DNA of 64,000 nucleotides from Anaspis maculata (GCA_949128115.1 OX421961.1:120159050-120223049), one strand, 5' to 3'; positions 46,189 to 56,300 are shown, counted from the first letter of the stretch. The notes: generated from the sequence alone by a model not told the origin. A program made the numbers and translations.

Positions 46189-46752
46189 TTATTAACATGT
46201 AATGTATTTATCACCTATTGTTGGGAGTTTTGATTTTTTTTTGAATGTTGCTCGTTTCCTGTTAGGAAAGTAGTAATTGCGATGAATTATCACAAATCAT
46301 TCAGGAAATATCGCTATTAAAATTTTCAATTTTTTTATTTTATTTTTTCACCAAACCTACTGAGGTGTGCCGTTCGTATTGGATAGCTGATTCTGTAGCA
46401 TTTTTTCTCAACTTTCCAAATACAATGGCATTTTTTTAGGAATCCGATGCGAAAATGGCTTTTTTGCCCCAAGAATTGATGGCGGCCATTTTTTTTAGTC
46501 CGGCCCTGGATTTTTTCATGCCTTGTTGGTCATTGTGATTGTTCGTGGTAAGAGACATTTCCTGTCAAATTTCATTCGATTCCATTCATTTGCTCCAAAG
46601 TTATGACCTATCAAAGTTTTGACCAAAATATATAAATCACCCTGTAACTTTGAAACGCAGGATCTTAGAAAAATTTCGAAGCCAGATCCGGATCCGCCTC
46701 AAAAAACTGGATCTATCCTTAAGCTATGTCGTATAAGTCATGAAACACCCTG

Positions 46753-47740
46753 TATACTGCGAAATTCGGCCTAATGACGCGAGTACATTCCTTCAAAGTT
46801 CCCTTTTTTTGGTTTTAAAAAACTCAGGAACGATTTGACAAAGTCAACTTGAATTCCAAACCGGAAAAAGTGAACTTTCAAGGGTTGTTTCTTCGTCTTC
46901 AAGCCGAATTCCGCAAATATAAGAATTTTCTCTTTATTTTGTCGAGACCTAATATTAACGACACAAGAAACTGAACGACAGTGATGTCACAGATGGATAA
47001 TTTTTTGCAATTTCCTCCAAGACGCGAATCGTTCGCGCATGCTGGAAAATTCAAAGTGCGTATAACAAGGCTAATGGATCATCCCTCAGAATCTGGATAA
47101 CTCTTATGGTGGCCTCACATTGAGCATCAAATGCTGCAGCTTCTTTAGCTGCAGAGTTCTGATTGGACCTGACGCCTGTCATTGCTGTCAATGACCAATA
47201 TGTGACCAATGAGAGCTCGGCAACTGGAAAAAGCTGCAGCATTTGATGCTCAATGTAGTCATGTAGTCATGTAGCCTACTAATGTAGTCAATAGTAGGTA
47301 CTTACTTAAAGTTTTTTGGTCCGTCACTAATTATGAAACACTCTACCCATATATACATTATCCATATCGGGGTGTAGCACTGTTAGACAAAATTGACATG
47401 TATTTCTCAAATAGGTGATTCAAGTGCGGAATCTGAAGTTTTTTTCGTGAGTATAATCTAATACATTCTGAGTCACTCTGTATGTCGAGACATAACGTAG
47501 GAATTTTTTTATTCGTTCATTTAACGTCGGCCTATTTCCGCAACGAGGCCCAATACCGACGCCGGCGAATGCTTTCCTCCACTATATCGAAAATTTTGCC
47601 GAACCCCTCTGTGTGTTCTAACAGAGGGTTGGAATTTTTAACGACCACCAACATCGGATGGGGTCGGCACCAACGTTCGTATTTTACGTGCTATGCGACA
47701 CACATCTAGCAAACATTCCAACTAAATCAAAGAGCTTGTT
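46753..47740. other. Intronic stretch with one small MITE
   Basis: Apart from the inverted repeat at 47118-47256, nothing was recognised. Confidence 0.35.
47118..47256. repeat. Small inverted-repeat element (MITE, about 140 bp)
   Basis: Ends ACATTGAGCATCAAATGCTG and the exact complement CAGCATTTGATGCTCAATGT. Confidence 0.8.
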
Positions 47741-47744
47741 TTGG

Positions 47745-47815
47745 GGACGAGAATCCGAGCGCTCACAGTGAGTCTCGAACCCACAACCCCTGGAATGGTA
47801 GTCGATAACGTAGGT
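47745..47815 (-). repeat. Possible tRNA-derived SINE head
   Basis: The minus strand contains GGTTCGAGACTC (47770-47781), a near-perfect pol III B box, preceded by a TGGAATGGTAGTCGATAACG-like region (complement). The A box is weak and no cloverleaf could be drawn. It may be a SINE fragment. Confidence 0.3.
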
Positions 47816-48029
47816 ATTGTGATTTACCCCCTTCCCTACATTAAATTGATTAAGCTGTAATACGACTAGTCGGCCCTACGTTGTGTTTTTCGTTGCTGTA
47901 TTTTTTTTTAACCTTTACTCAAGTCATTTAAATTAATTACACCTACCTCAACTTCACGTCGTGCTAATACCTCAAGCCTACTCTAGTAGTAACCTCACGT
48001 TCTTTGAAAGGGAATGAATTGAATAAATA

Positions 48030-49260
48030 TCGAAAAATCATCGTCAATTTAATTTAGTTCACCTTAATTATTCATCTCATAATTTCCAGACGTGCTGGCA
48101 TTCAGCTAGCGTTAGAAATTGGATAAGTTCACATCGAGATTAACATTCGGTTTCTGAAAGAAAAGTACATCCTTATTATACGTGCGCAAGCCTACGACGA
48201 ATTTGTTCAACCCTTGCAAGTTAATTCCGTTCTCATTCTTCCTAATTTGCCGAACTATTGGCGAACCCCTTTCCTATAGCGCACTTGAGTTTGATTCCCT
48301 GCCTAATTCATTTATTCTTCGTCCAGTTTCAATTTCAACCCTTTCTGCCTTTTCGCCCATTCACACTGGTACGAAAAGAAATCTTTTCGTATTCAATCGT
48401 ACTTAGAGAGAGATTGTTGTTCACTGAGTTTTGTCTTGATATTTCGGAATCATAGCCATTATTTTAATTAATAATCAAAAAATTTACATAAAATTTGATT
48501 CCATGAATTTGTTTATATCAGGCTGGGGCTGTTTTTTATTATAACTTACAGACTTATCCAACAACTCTATTTCGAGCTGAGTTACATAACTTCACACACA
48601 TCTGCAATTTGTTGTACAATTGTCGCGGTGAGCCTTTAATTAATTAGCTTGCAAAATTGATGTTCTGTTCACTTCTATCTTGGAGTCTTTTCGAAACGAC
48701 ACTGAATTTTCTTGGCATTGCTCAAGGGATTTTCTCTTTGGAAACGCAACCTTATGCCCATAGACTCTTTGTCGCGCGAAAAGGGTTGAATCTTTTATTC
48801 TATGGGGGAGATTTCGCGTGATCGAGATTTTGCCCAGATTTTGATTTGCATAAATACTGCTAGTGCTTGTCTCGAGCTAATAGAGTCTACAAAATCATGC
48901 TATGTAGGAAGCTAAATCTCTTAAAAGAGTTACTGAGGTTTTCACTCTTTTTCTGGCGTCTGGAAGGTAGTTATCTGAAAACAAGGGGCCGCATTTAAAA
49001 GCTCAAAGCAATTACAAGGAATTGAAATCGGCTTGACGCTTATCATGGCTGTTCGAAATAGCAAAACAGAACCTGCTATCATTTTCAAATAAAACAATTA
49101 CTTTAAACTCATCAAACAATTAGCCTTTGATTACAAATGGAAATCAGACTTGCCTCAATATCTCCTTCCCTCGGAACTGATGCACTACAATCAATCACAG
49201 TGTTTTAGCACTTTTCTTAATTTATTCTTCTTGAAAAATATTAGTTTTCTTCCCCCGTCC
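48030..49260 (-). repeat. Dispersed 1.2-1.4-kb repeat, copy 2 (inverted relative to copy 1)
   Basis: It is the reverse complement of 24620-26010 with patchy conservation. Copy 1 is in the intron of DUSP23-B and this copy in that of DUSP23-C, but in opposite orientation to the genes. Confidence 0.6.
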
Positions 49261-49629
49261 ACTCAGCAAGAAAACATCTCTGTGACATCACTTAGATGTT
49301 CAAGTCACAACTGCGATGTTAACAAAAAAAGTCTCTGCGATGTTAAGTGGACATCTCTGTTACTTCTTATGTCCGGGTAATTAGAACATGAATGAGATAT
49401 CTCAAAGATGTCCAAATGTGACATACTATCTACATCGCTATTCCACATCTCGTAGATATCACTTTTTGACGTACATGATACGTCGCATTTTGGATGTGTA
49501 TTTTTAAATAAAAATTAATTTTTCACCACTTTTCAACATAGTTTTATGTCACAGGAGGTTCCGCACCTATTTTTACTAATTTTTACAATCTATACAGCAC
49601 GTTTTTTCCCTAAGAAAAGTTCTTCTTCT

Positions 49630-49725
49630 ATGGCGTCCTCCGCAGGATTCGAACCTGGATCCCCACAGGTGATGGTTAGAGGCACTGCTGCCGATTCGTC
49701 TAAGCTACCAACTCATCTACTACAG
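49630..49725 (-). repeat. tRNA-like sequence (possible SINE head)
   Basis: On the minus strand a perfect B box GGTTCGAATCC (49646-49656) lies about 41-50 bases downstream of an A-box-like TAGCTTAGACG (49697-49707), the spacing of a tRNA promoter. The stems do not form a clean cloverleaf, so a tRNA-derived SINE or a tRNA pseudogene is more likely than a working tRNA. Confidence 0.45.
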
Positions 49726-49759
49726 TATATTTAAACAGCGCACTTGATGTTTAGGGATG

Positions 49760-50190
49760 TTTCTCGGAATATTTCATTAGGACTCCAAACGATACACCAA
49801 GCTCAAAAAGCCTCGCTGGGGCTCGAAACGTTACAGCAAGGCACAAGGGACTCCGTTGGGGCCCCGGACATTACAATAAGACATGGACGGGAGTCATCAA
49901 AGTATTCGAAAGCACAATAAAACAAAAAGGGGCCCATTTTGGGGTTCCGAATAACGCAAAAGCAAACACAAGGGTTCACTAAAGGTGCGAAAGTCACGAC
50001 AAAATGCAAGAAGGCCCAGTAGGCTTTCGAAGAACACAAGGAGACACAAACGGGGCACACTAGTTCGGAAAGCCACAAGCACAACAAGACACAAAAGTTG
50101 TTCCAAACGACACTTGAAGACATAAAGAGGGCCCCGCAAGGCCTCACACTAAACATGAAGACATAAGGCTGTTCTGGCATCACACACATG
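49760..50190 (+). repeat. Diverged copy of the 40-base minisatellite subunits
   Basis: The words GGACTCCAAACGATACACC, GGCACAAGGGACTCC and GGGGCCCATTTTGGGG follow the same pattern as the array at 29980-31220. Confidence 0.6.
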
Positions 50191-50370
50191 GAATAGAGGA
50201 CAAAACCATTTATTAAATATTTTCCGACACACAGAGTTTGACGATGACAGCCCGCGAAATTTGAAAAATCTCTCAGTGACTACATCTCATTGACGTCAGT
50301 GAGATGTTACACTTCGGCAAGTTGAAAGCAGTAACAATGTGATGTCCGTGATGTCCCTCTCTACCATCAA

Positions 50371-51943
50371 CCCGTGTGCAATTTCGTCACTTCCCAAGGT
50401 CGTCCGTAATTCTAATTTGTTCCTACGTAGTTAATTCCCTTTTATTTTATAATTTTAGGGCGTTTCACCACAGTATGTACACACCTTTTTGAAACTATAA
50501 CTAAACTCATCGCACGGAATCGGGCTGGTTCTTGTCGCTCATCCAATTTTGAAGTTTAACTTCTGATTCGACAGCAATATGTTTAAAGCCGACTCTGGAG
50601 ATTCCACGTGCAAGAACTTGCACTCTGTGCAACGCTTTTCTTGGCACTTGGCCATCAGTTCCGCAAGTTCAAAAACTAAAACTTTAATTTCATCACAAAC
50701 TTCAACTATTTACTTCAAGTAGGTAGTCTTCGCCGCAGTCAGTGCAATATTCATCAAACGTCTCGCGTTCAGCTTGAAAGTCTGACCTAATTTTCCGTGA
50801 AGTGATGAGGTGCATCATCCTGATGCAACTGGTTTTGTTTACATTTAATTTAGCACATCATCGCCGAGCTGTGGGCTCGGTGCTCAATTCATCATCATCC
50901 ATCTTAATCGCCGTGAAAGATGCAAAATTATGGAAATTTTCTGTCCAGTCCGGTGTCCCGGGAAATTATGAATCTCACACACGTAGAAATTTTCGCACCC
51001 ATTTTTCGTTTTTATTCCTCCGCAAGACAAACATCAACGGCTGATGGGCGTGTTGAAAATCATTCACTATGATAATGAAGAGTTGTGTCTCCCAAAAGTA
51101 CAAAGATAAAGAAGCAAGATCAACACCCACTGCTCGTTACTGTTTGTCTTTTGTTTGTGGTTCCTGTTAGGAAATGGAGATGGCCACCGGTCACATCCGG
51201 AAGTTACAGAGTGATTTTGAATGATGGACCCTTTCAGTTGTATGAGCGATACACTTTCTTGAGGAAAACGGTCCGTTCATGTACCTAGGAAGTTTTAGGG
51301 GATTAATTATTCATCAGTTGAACGCACGTCAAAACTGTCACTTTGCTGCTTACGCAATTCACTGCCACAATGGAGGTCTTCAATAAAGTGAGATAGCAAA
51401 ACCTGCGCGGTCATAAAGGTGTCCTCCGACAGAGAGGACTGCTTAATTGAAAACCTCTATTGCCGGTAGCGTATAGTCTTTCTGCCCCTCACGTCTGGAA
51501 CAGAACTAGATCCGACTAGTAGCCTGCTTAATACGCTAACCACAACATCAAATAGGAGACACAAAAGCAAACCCCTTTTTACATAATTTCTACTTGTCAA
51601 ATTTCATGTTGATGATGTAGGTATTTCAGGTATCTACTAGTACCTAAATGACATACTATTCCGAGCAAGGATATTCCGAGGAAAGCGATACAAAAAATTC
51701 CGTTGCTAAGGAAAAGGCTCTTGTCGTTTAGGCTATCGGCTTAAGCCACGAGAATTGAACAACTTTACGGGAAGAGTCTTCCGCTCTCTCCCTTAAGGCC
51801 AGTTTTCCCTTCCATATGGTTGACCCTCGGGTTGACCTACTTACACGACCAATCGCACGAAAACATTAGGCATCACCCTGTATCCACTCCACATGCACTT
51901 AGTTACATTGTTCATTGTATTTATTGCTGTTTTTCTTTTACAG
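50371..51943. other. End of the DUSP23-C intron, nothing recognised
   Basis: An 80-codon frame at 50802-51044 begins with a hydrophobic run but has no family resemblance. GATGTAGGTATTTCAGGTATC lies near 51613. No repeat was resolved. Confidence 0.35.
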
Positions 51944-52159
51944 AGTGTGGGTGTTCATTGCAGACAGGGGCTGGGGCGAACAGGTGTCATGGCAGCCGTT
52001 TATTTGGTGCATTTTCATGGACTGGAGGCTGAAACAGCTATTTTAACGTTACGAAGGCAGAGGCCCTGGTCGATAGAGACTTATGAGCAGGAGCAAGCCG
52101 TAGTTCAGTATTACACATATTTGAGAGCTAGTGAAACAGACCAAGAAACAGTGCTATAG
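51944..52159 (+). CDS. DUSP23-like phosphatase copy C, exon 2
   Basis: It follows a T-rich tract and acceptor TTTTACAG and opens in phase 0 with SVGVHCRQGLGRTGVMAA, the P-loop (Cys100 and Arg106). It continues with RRQRPWSIETYEQEQAVV (human has IETYEQEKAVF) and ends at TAG after 71 codons. No stop or frame break is present. The tail ETDQETVL differs from copy B (KDEL) and A. Confidence 0.9.
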   Translation, partial: SVGVHCRQGLGRTGVMAAVYLVHFHGLEAETAILTLRRQRPWSIETYEQEQAVVQYYTYLRASETDQETVL

Positions 52160-52352
52160 GATAGGTCATTAAGTGTTAGATATAAATATTTATTCTGTGA
52201 ATGCCTTGCTTATACCTCAGGTACCTAAACCTGTATTTGAATTGTTGATCTCGTCGTTGTTGATATACAAAGTCTATTTATATATTATGTATTATGTATA
52301 ATTGTATAACTTAATTTATAAAATAGTACGAGTAGAGTACAAATCTTGAAAT

Positions 52353-52358
52353 AATAAA
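52353..52358 (+). terminator. Polyadenylation signal of DUSP23-C
   Basis: AATAAA 194 bases after the stop codon, followed by TTTGTATT and a TGTTCTG stretch. Confidence 0.65.
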
Positions 52359-52549
52359 ATTTGTATTACCAGATATTGTTCTGTAGTTTTCATAGGTATG
52401 TAAGGTAGGTGAGTACCTACTATTACGAATTTGGGTTGGGAATTCACCTATAGTTTATAGTAGCGACTCACAGAATGAGGTGAGCTAAGGACTGCGGCTT
52501 TATCCTGAAGATTTTCTTCAGAAGTGAAGGGCAGATTAGCGAGTCGACT

Positions 52550-53110
52550 AGACCGACTCGTCAGTTTGGCGTTCAAAGGACTTATGGAAGGCCGCCGGCG
52601 CCGGGGTTCTGGGTGAACAAAGTTAAACTAACGCTAGAAGATTTTAGCAAGAAACTTGAGGTGTCAAACGTTTCTTTATGCCGTAACTGGTTTCGACGAC
52701 TTGTGCTCCACTTTGCAGAGATTGCCCGGCCACCTTTTTTATAAGCAGCTCTCTTGAGATGTGACTCTGAAGAGAATCCTACGACAGGCCAATCCGAACG
52801 AGGCGTTTGTTATCAAAACCGGCTTTCTTTTATATCATTGGAGCAGGTTTGCTCCAGTGAAATGGCACCGAAGAGCGATCCGTCGAGTATGCGTCTCGCG
52901 TAATTACCGCTCCAAAACGTAATTATACGGTCACAGAACGTGAGACTCTGGCAGTAGTATATTATGGCCTTCAGCAGTTCCGAGGATACATTGAGGGCGC
53001 TGCTGTCACCGTCAAGAGTGATCACCAGCTTCTCAAATGACTCGTGACATTGAAATCACTCACCGGACGCTTTGCAAGATGGACTCTCTTATTACAATCG
53101 TATGATATTC
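52550..53110 (+). mobile_element. Ty3/gypsy RT/RNase H relic, left part
   Basis: Near 52915-53040 one frame reads YTVTERETLAVVYYGLQQFR and then AAVTVKSDHQLLK, the RNase H core of gypsy elements. After a stop it continues GRFARWTLLLQSYD up to 53110. Upstream, decayed RT-like sequence reaches back to about 52560. It is interrupted by the non-LTR element and resumes at 56193. Confidence 0.8.
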
Positions 53111-53243
53111 CTGGGACACTGATAAATGTCCAATTTACCTTGATTCACTCTCCAAGTTCAAGTCAAATATATTTGGCCTGAAATAGCAATTACCCGAATC
53201 CAAGCCAGAAACGCCAAAGAAACTTAAGATCAGAAACATTAAC

Positions 53244-56087
53244 ATGTATTATCAGAATGTTAGGGGTTTAAGAACCAAGACTACTGAGCTGTCCAACTGC
53301 ATCACAAGCTTGAGCTCATATGACATTTTTCTTTTCACCGAGACCTGGCTGCACGACGGCGTGATGGACGCCGAGCTTTTCGATCCTGAGCGTTACTCGG
53401 TGTTCAGGTGTGATCGCGATTCTGTGGCGACTGGGGCTTCTAGGGGTGGGGGTGTTCTCGTCGCGTGTGGCCATGATTTTCATGCCGAGGAGGTCGTTCT
53501 GAATCGTGCAGCGTTCGGTTTGAATTTTGTCGATCTGCTAATTGTGAAGGTAACAATCAATTATCAAGTACTATATCTCGCTCTTTTATACGTACCCCCA
53601 TCGGGTGCCACAGCAAGCACCTATGATAGTCTTATGGATTTGTTCATTTCACATCCCTTTCTCAATCACTCAAATCTTTTACTCATCGGTGATTTCAATA
53701 CTCCAAATTTCACTATGAACACAGGCGATTTAGCTTCACCACCTGTTCTGAGGTCTGTTTCTGGTTTAGCGGATTTTTACGAGATGGATCAGTACAATGG
53801 TGTTCTGAACGAGAGTGGTAAGTGCTTGGACCTGATTTTTTGCACGAGACCCTGCATTGTTAATAAAGCTGTGGATATAGTCCTCAAAGAGGACTCGCAT
53901 CATCCGGCACTTTGTGTAGAATACGAGATTTCTGACCATTCCGTGAAATATGACTCCGGGTCGAGGGACTGCTCTTTTAATTTCAGAAAGGCTGATTTCA
54001 TGTCGTTGTACGGCGAACTGCGCGATACCGACTGGTCTGCACTTGTCGGTGGAAATGACGTTGATGAGACGGTTTCAGTGTTCTACAGTATTTTGTACTC
54101 GGCTCTCGATAAGCATGTTCCCAGGAAAAGAAGCAAATCCACTAGCGGATCCACGTCTGTGCGTCAGTACCCGAAATGGTACAATCATGATCTGATTAAG
54201 AGAACGAAGTACAAAGAAAGGGTGAGACTGAGATTCAAGAGAACGCAATCTCAGAGTGACTTGAGAGAGTTTCAAAGGGTCAGGACTTCTCTAAACAGTG
54301 ATATACAGAGAGCTCACAGACTTTACTCAAGGAATGTTGAGACTAACATCAGGCAGAATCCAAAACAATTCTGGTCATTTGTAAAATCCAAGCAGGGGGG
54401 TCATGGCATACCAACAGTCATGAAGTTTGGGGAGGGCTCAACTTCTAACTTGCAGCAGGTAGTCGATTCGTTTGCTGACTGTTTTTCTGAGTCTTTCGCT
54501 GCCTCCGGTAGCGGTTCTTTTGGTGCACCAGCCTCGCCCGATTATTTTCTGAATCACCTATCTATAAAGCGAATCGGCCAAGATGACATAATGCGTGCCA
54601 TTGCGAAGTTGAAAAATGGTTGCACAGCAGGTCCAGATCAGATACCCGCTTTTCTGATCAGAGATTGCCGCTGGATTCTTGTCAGTCCTTTGGAGACCAT
54701 TTTCAATTTGATTCTCGAAACGTCCCATTTCCCCTCAATCTGGAAAACTTCTCGTCTGTGTCCCATATTCAAGAAAGGTAACAGGGCGGAGGTCTCGAAC
54801 TACAGGCCCATTGCTCTTTTGAACAATTTTTCCAAGGTGTTTGAAACGATTTTGCATGGCCTCATATCTAGTCATGTATCTCACTCCGTCACAGTTCATC
54901 AGCATGGTTTCATGAGGGCTCGTTCCACTGTGACCAATCTTGCAAACTTCACCCAATACCTCAGTGAAAAAATTGATGGTGGACAACAGGTTGATGCCAT
55001 ATATACTGATTTCTCGAAGGCATTTGACAGACTAGACCACGGCATCTTGCTCCGCAAATTGAGTTCTTATGGACTTTCTGACCCACTAATATCCTTGTTT
55101 CGCTCCTATCTTTGTAACAGGTACCAATACGTCTACCTTAAGGGCTTCAGATCCCGCAGGTTTTTACAGGCTTCCGGAGTTCCTCAGGGTTCTGTGCTAG
55201 GTCCCTTACTTTTTATCCTTTTTATAAACGATATAGTTATGAACATCAATGCGAGGTACTTGCTTTATGCAGACGACTTGAAGGTTTTTAGTGTGGTGTC
55301 TTCCCTCGCAGACTGCGGGCGCCTGCAGGCAGATCTCAATACAATTGTTGCTTGGTGCAGTGAGAATGGCTTGCCGATCAATGTGAGTAAGTGCAGCGTT
55401 ATGTCCTACAGCAGAAAACATGCAAACGTCGTTTTCGACTACACTTTGGGGGGAGAAATATTGCAGAGACCTCGGACGGTGAAGGACCTTGGGGTAGTTT
55501 TTGACGGCGGTCTATCCTTCAAGGAGCACATCAGTTATGTCTCGAGCTCGGCATACAAAAGTCTTGGCTTTGTGCTGAGAAACTCAAAGGCATTTACCAA
55601 CGTTGAAACACTGAAAGCCTTATATGTTTCTTTCGTCCGGTCCAAACTTGAATACGCCTCTCTTGTCTGGAGTCCGATTTATGACTCCTTCGTCAATGAT
55701 TTGGAGAGAGTTCAGAGGAGGTTTTTGAAGGCGGCTTATTTTATACTGGACAACCAATACCCTCCACGTGGTTTTCCTCAGGAGATCATGTTGGAGCGGT
55801 TCAACCTGTCATCTTTGAAGTCTCGAAGAGTGTTCCAGTCAATCCATTTTCTTTTTGGTCTATTTAGCAACACGTTGGATTGCCCTGATTTTCTTGGTGC
55901 TGTGGGTCTCAGTGTTCCTCGGCTTTCCTCTAGATCACACAGTTTATTCCACCTTCCCACAGCTAGAACCAACATCCTAGTGGCATCTCCTCTCTATCAG
56001 ATGATTGTCAATTACTCTGCTTATGAGAGCGAGGTTGATCTCTTCAACTGTTCTCTGTCCGACATAAGAGCGAAGGTTTTTTCCTAA
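53244..56087 (+). CDS. Non-LTR retrotransposon ORF2: endonuclease and reverse transcriptase
   Basis: One uninterrupted frame of 947 codons. Residues 1-235 are an apurinic-like endonuclease: YQNVRGLRT (Asn5), FTETWL (Glu33), LLIGDFNTPNF (Asp150, Asn152) and SDHSV (Asp231, His232). The reverse transcriptase spans about 500-760: SNYRPIALLNNFSKVFE, YTDFSKAFDRLDHG (Asp589), SGVPQGSVLGPLLFILFIND and LLYADDLKVF (Asp677, Asp678). The C-terminal part has LEYASLVWSPIYD and LERVQRRFLKAAY, typical of Jockey/CR1/I-type elements. No RNase H domain follows. All key residues are present, so the product could be active. I cannot fix the clade without a tree. Confidence 0.92.
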   Translation: MYYQNVRGLRTKTTELSNCITSLSSYDIFLFTETWLHDGVMDAELFDPERYSVFRCDRDSVATGASRGGGVLVACGHDFHAEEVVLNRAAFGLNFVDLLIVKVTINYQVLYLALLYVPPSGATASTYDSLMDLFISHPFLNHSNLLLIGDFNTPNFTMNTGDLASPPVLRSVSGLADFYEMDQYNGVLNESGKCLDLIFCTRPCIVNKAVDIVLKEDSHHPALCVEYEISDHSVKYDSGSRDCSFNFRKADFMSLYGELRDTDWSALVGGNDVDETVSVFYSILYSALDKHVPRKRSKSTSGSTSVRQYPKWYNHDLIKRTKYKERVRLRFKRTQSQSDLREFQRVRTSLNSDIQRAHRLYSRNVETNIRQNPKQFWSFVKSKQGGHGIPTVMKFGEGSTSNLQQVVDSFADCFSESFAASGSGSFGAPASPDYFLNHLSIKRIGQDDIMRAIAKLKNGCTAGPDQIPAFLIRDCRWILVSPLETIFNLILETSHFPSIWKTSRLCPIFKKGNRAEVSNYRPIALLNNFSKVFETILHGLISSHVSHSVTVHQHGFMRARSTVTNLANFTQYLSEKIDGGQQVDAIYTDFSKAFDRLDHGILLRKLSSYGLSDPLISLFRSYLCNRYQYVYLKGFRSRRFLQASGVPQGSVLGPLLFILFINDIVMNINARYLLYADDLKVFSVVSSLADCGRLQADLNTIVAWCSENGLPINVSKCSVMSYSRKHANVVFDYTLGGEILQRPRTVKDLGVVFDGGLSFKEHISYVSSSAYKSLGFVLRNSKAFTNVETLKALYVSFVRSKLEYASLVWSPIYDSFVNDLERVQRRFLKAAYFILDNQYPPRGFPQEIMLERFNLSSLKSRRVFQSIHFLFGLFSNTLDCPDFLGAVGLSVPRLSSRSHSLFHLPTARTNILVASPLYQMIVNYSAYESEVDLFNCSLSDIRAKVFS

Positions 56088-56164
56088 GTATGTACCCCCT
56101 CTCGGTTTTGTCTCTGGTATCCCTCACCCTTTAACTGGGCTTTTTTGCCTGTTGGGTGCAGTAC

Positions 56165-56192
<28 letters not shown>
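56165..56192 (+). repeat. AAT microsatellite tail of the non-LTR element
   Basis: Nine perfect AAT units, forming the 3' terminus of the retrotransposon rather than an independent microsatellite. Confidence 0.85.
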
Positions 56193-56195
<3 letters not shown>

Positions 56196-56300
56196 TTCGT
56201 ATTAAATATCTTCCAGGGAGACAAAACGTTTTTACCGATGCCTTATCCCGGCATCCTATGGCTGAATCCAATCCTCTCCTCAACACATGATATTAGCGCC
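56193..56300 (+). mobile_element. Ty3/gypsy RNase H relic, right part
   Basis: It opens with a frame containing LPGRQNVFTDALSRHP, the conserved end of a gypsy RNase H. It continues the left part ending at 53110 in the same reading frame once the inserted element and one copy of the duplication are discounted. Similarity fades after about 56280. Confidence 0.8.

Larger units (their letters stand above)
43531..46752. mobile_element. Composite mariner-like element with 0.56-kb inverted ends
   Basis: It is bounded by TA + CAGGGTGTTTCATGACTTAT at 43531 and the complement CATGAAACACCCTG + TA ending 46752, as expected for a TA-targeting Tc1/mariner element. The outer arms (43531-44089 and 46194-46752) are inverted copies. 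Inside lie a second inverted pair (44091-44370 / 44586-44845) and two mariner-type transposase pieces in opposite orientations. The arrangement looks like two element copies joined head to head and rearranged. Confidence 0.72.
49265..50370. mobile_element. Candidate element with iterated GACATCTCTGTGATGTC-like motifs at both ends
   Basis: At 49275-49500 and again at 50265-50370 there are several copies and half-copies of ACATCTC(T)GTGATGTC in both orientations. The middle holds a minisatellite block. Clusters of short motifs near both ends are a common layout for transposase-binding subterminal repeats. Exact ends and target duplication were not found. Confidence 0.35.
53111..56192 (+). mobile_element. 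Non-LTR retrotransposon, 5'-truncated, with intact ORF2
   Basis: The element lies between two copies of ATATTC (53105-53110 and 56193-56198), its likely target-site duplication, inside a gypsy RNase H region. The first 80 bases read as a frame ending SLSKFKSNIFGLK and a TAG at 53182, probably the tail of ORF1. The rest of ORF1 and the 5' UTR are missing. The complete ORF2 follows, then a short 3' UTR and a tail of AAT repeats (56165-56192). Simple-repeat tails of this kind occur in the I, CR1 and related clades. Intact ORF and matching duplication suggest recent insertion. Confidence 0.85.

Noticed and set aside
49630..49725. Functional tRNA gene
   Set aside because: Pol III boxes are present but I could not pair the acceptor and anticodon stems.
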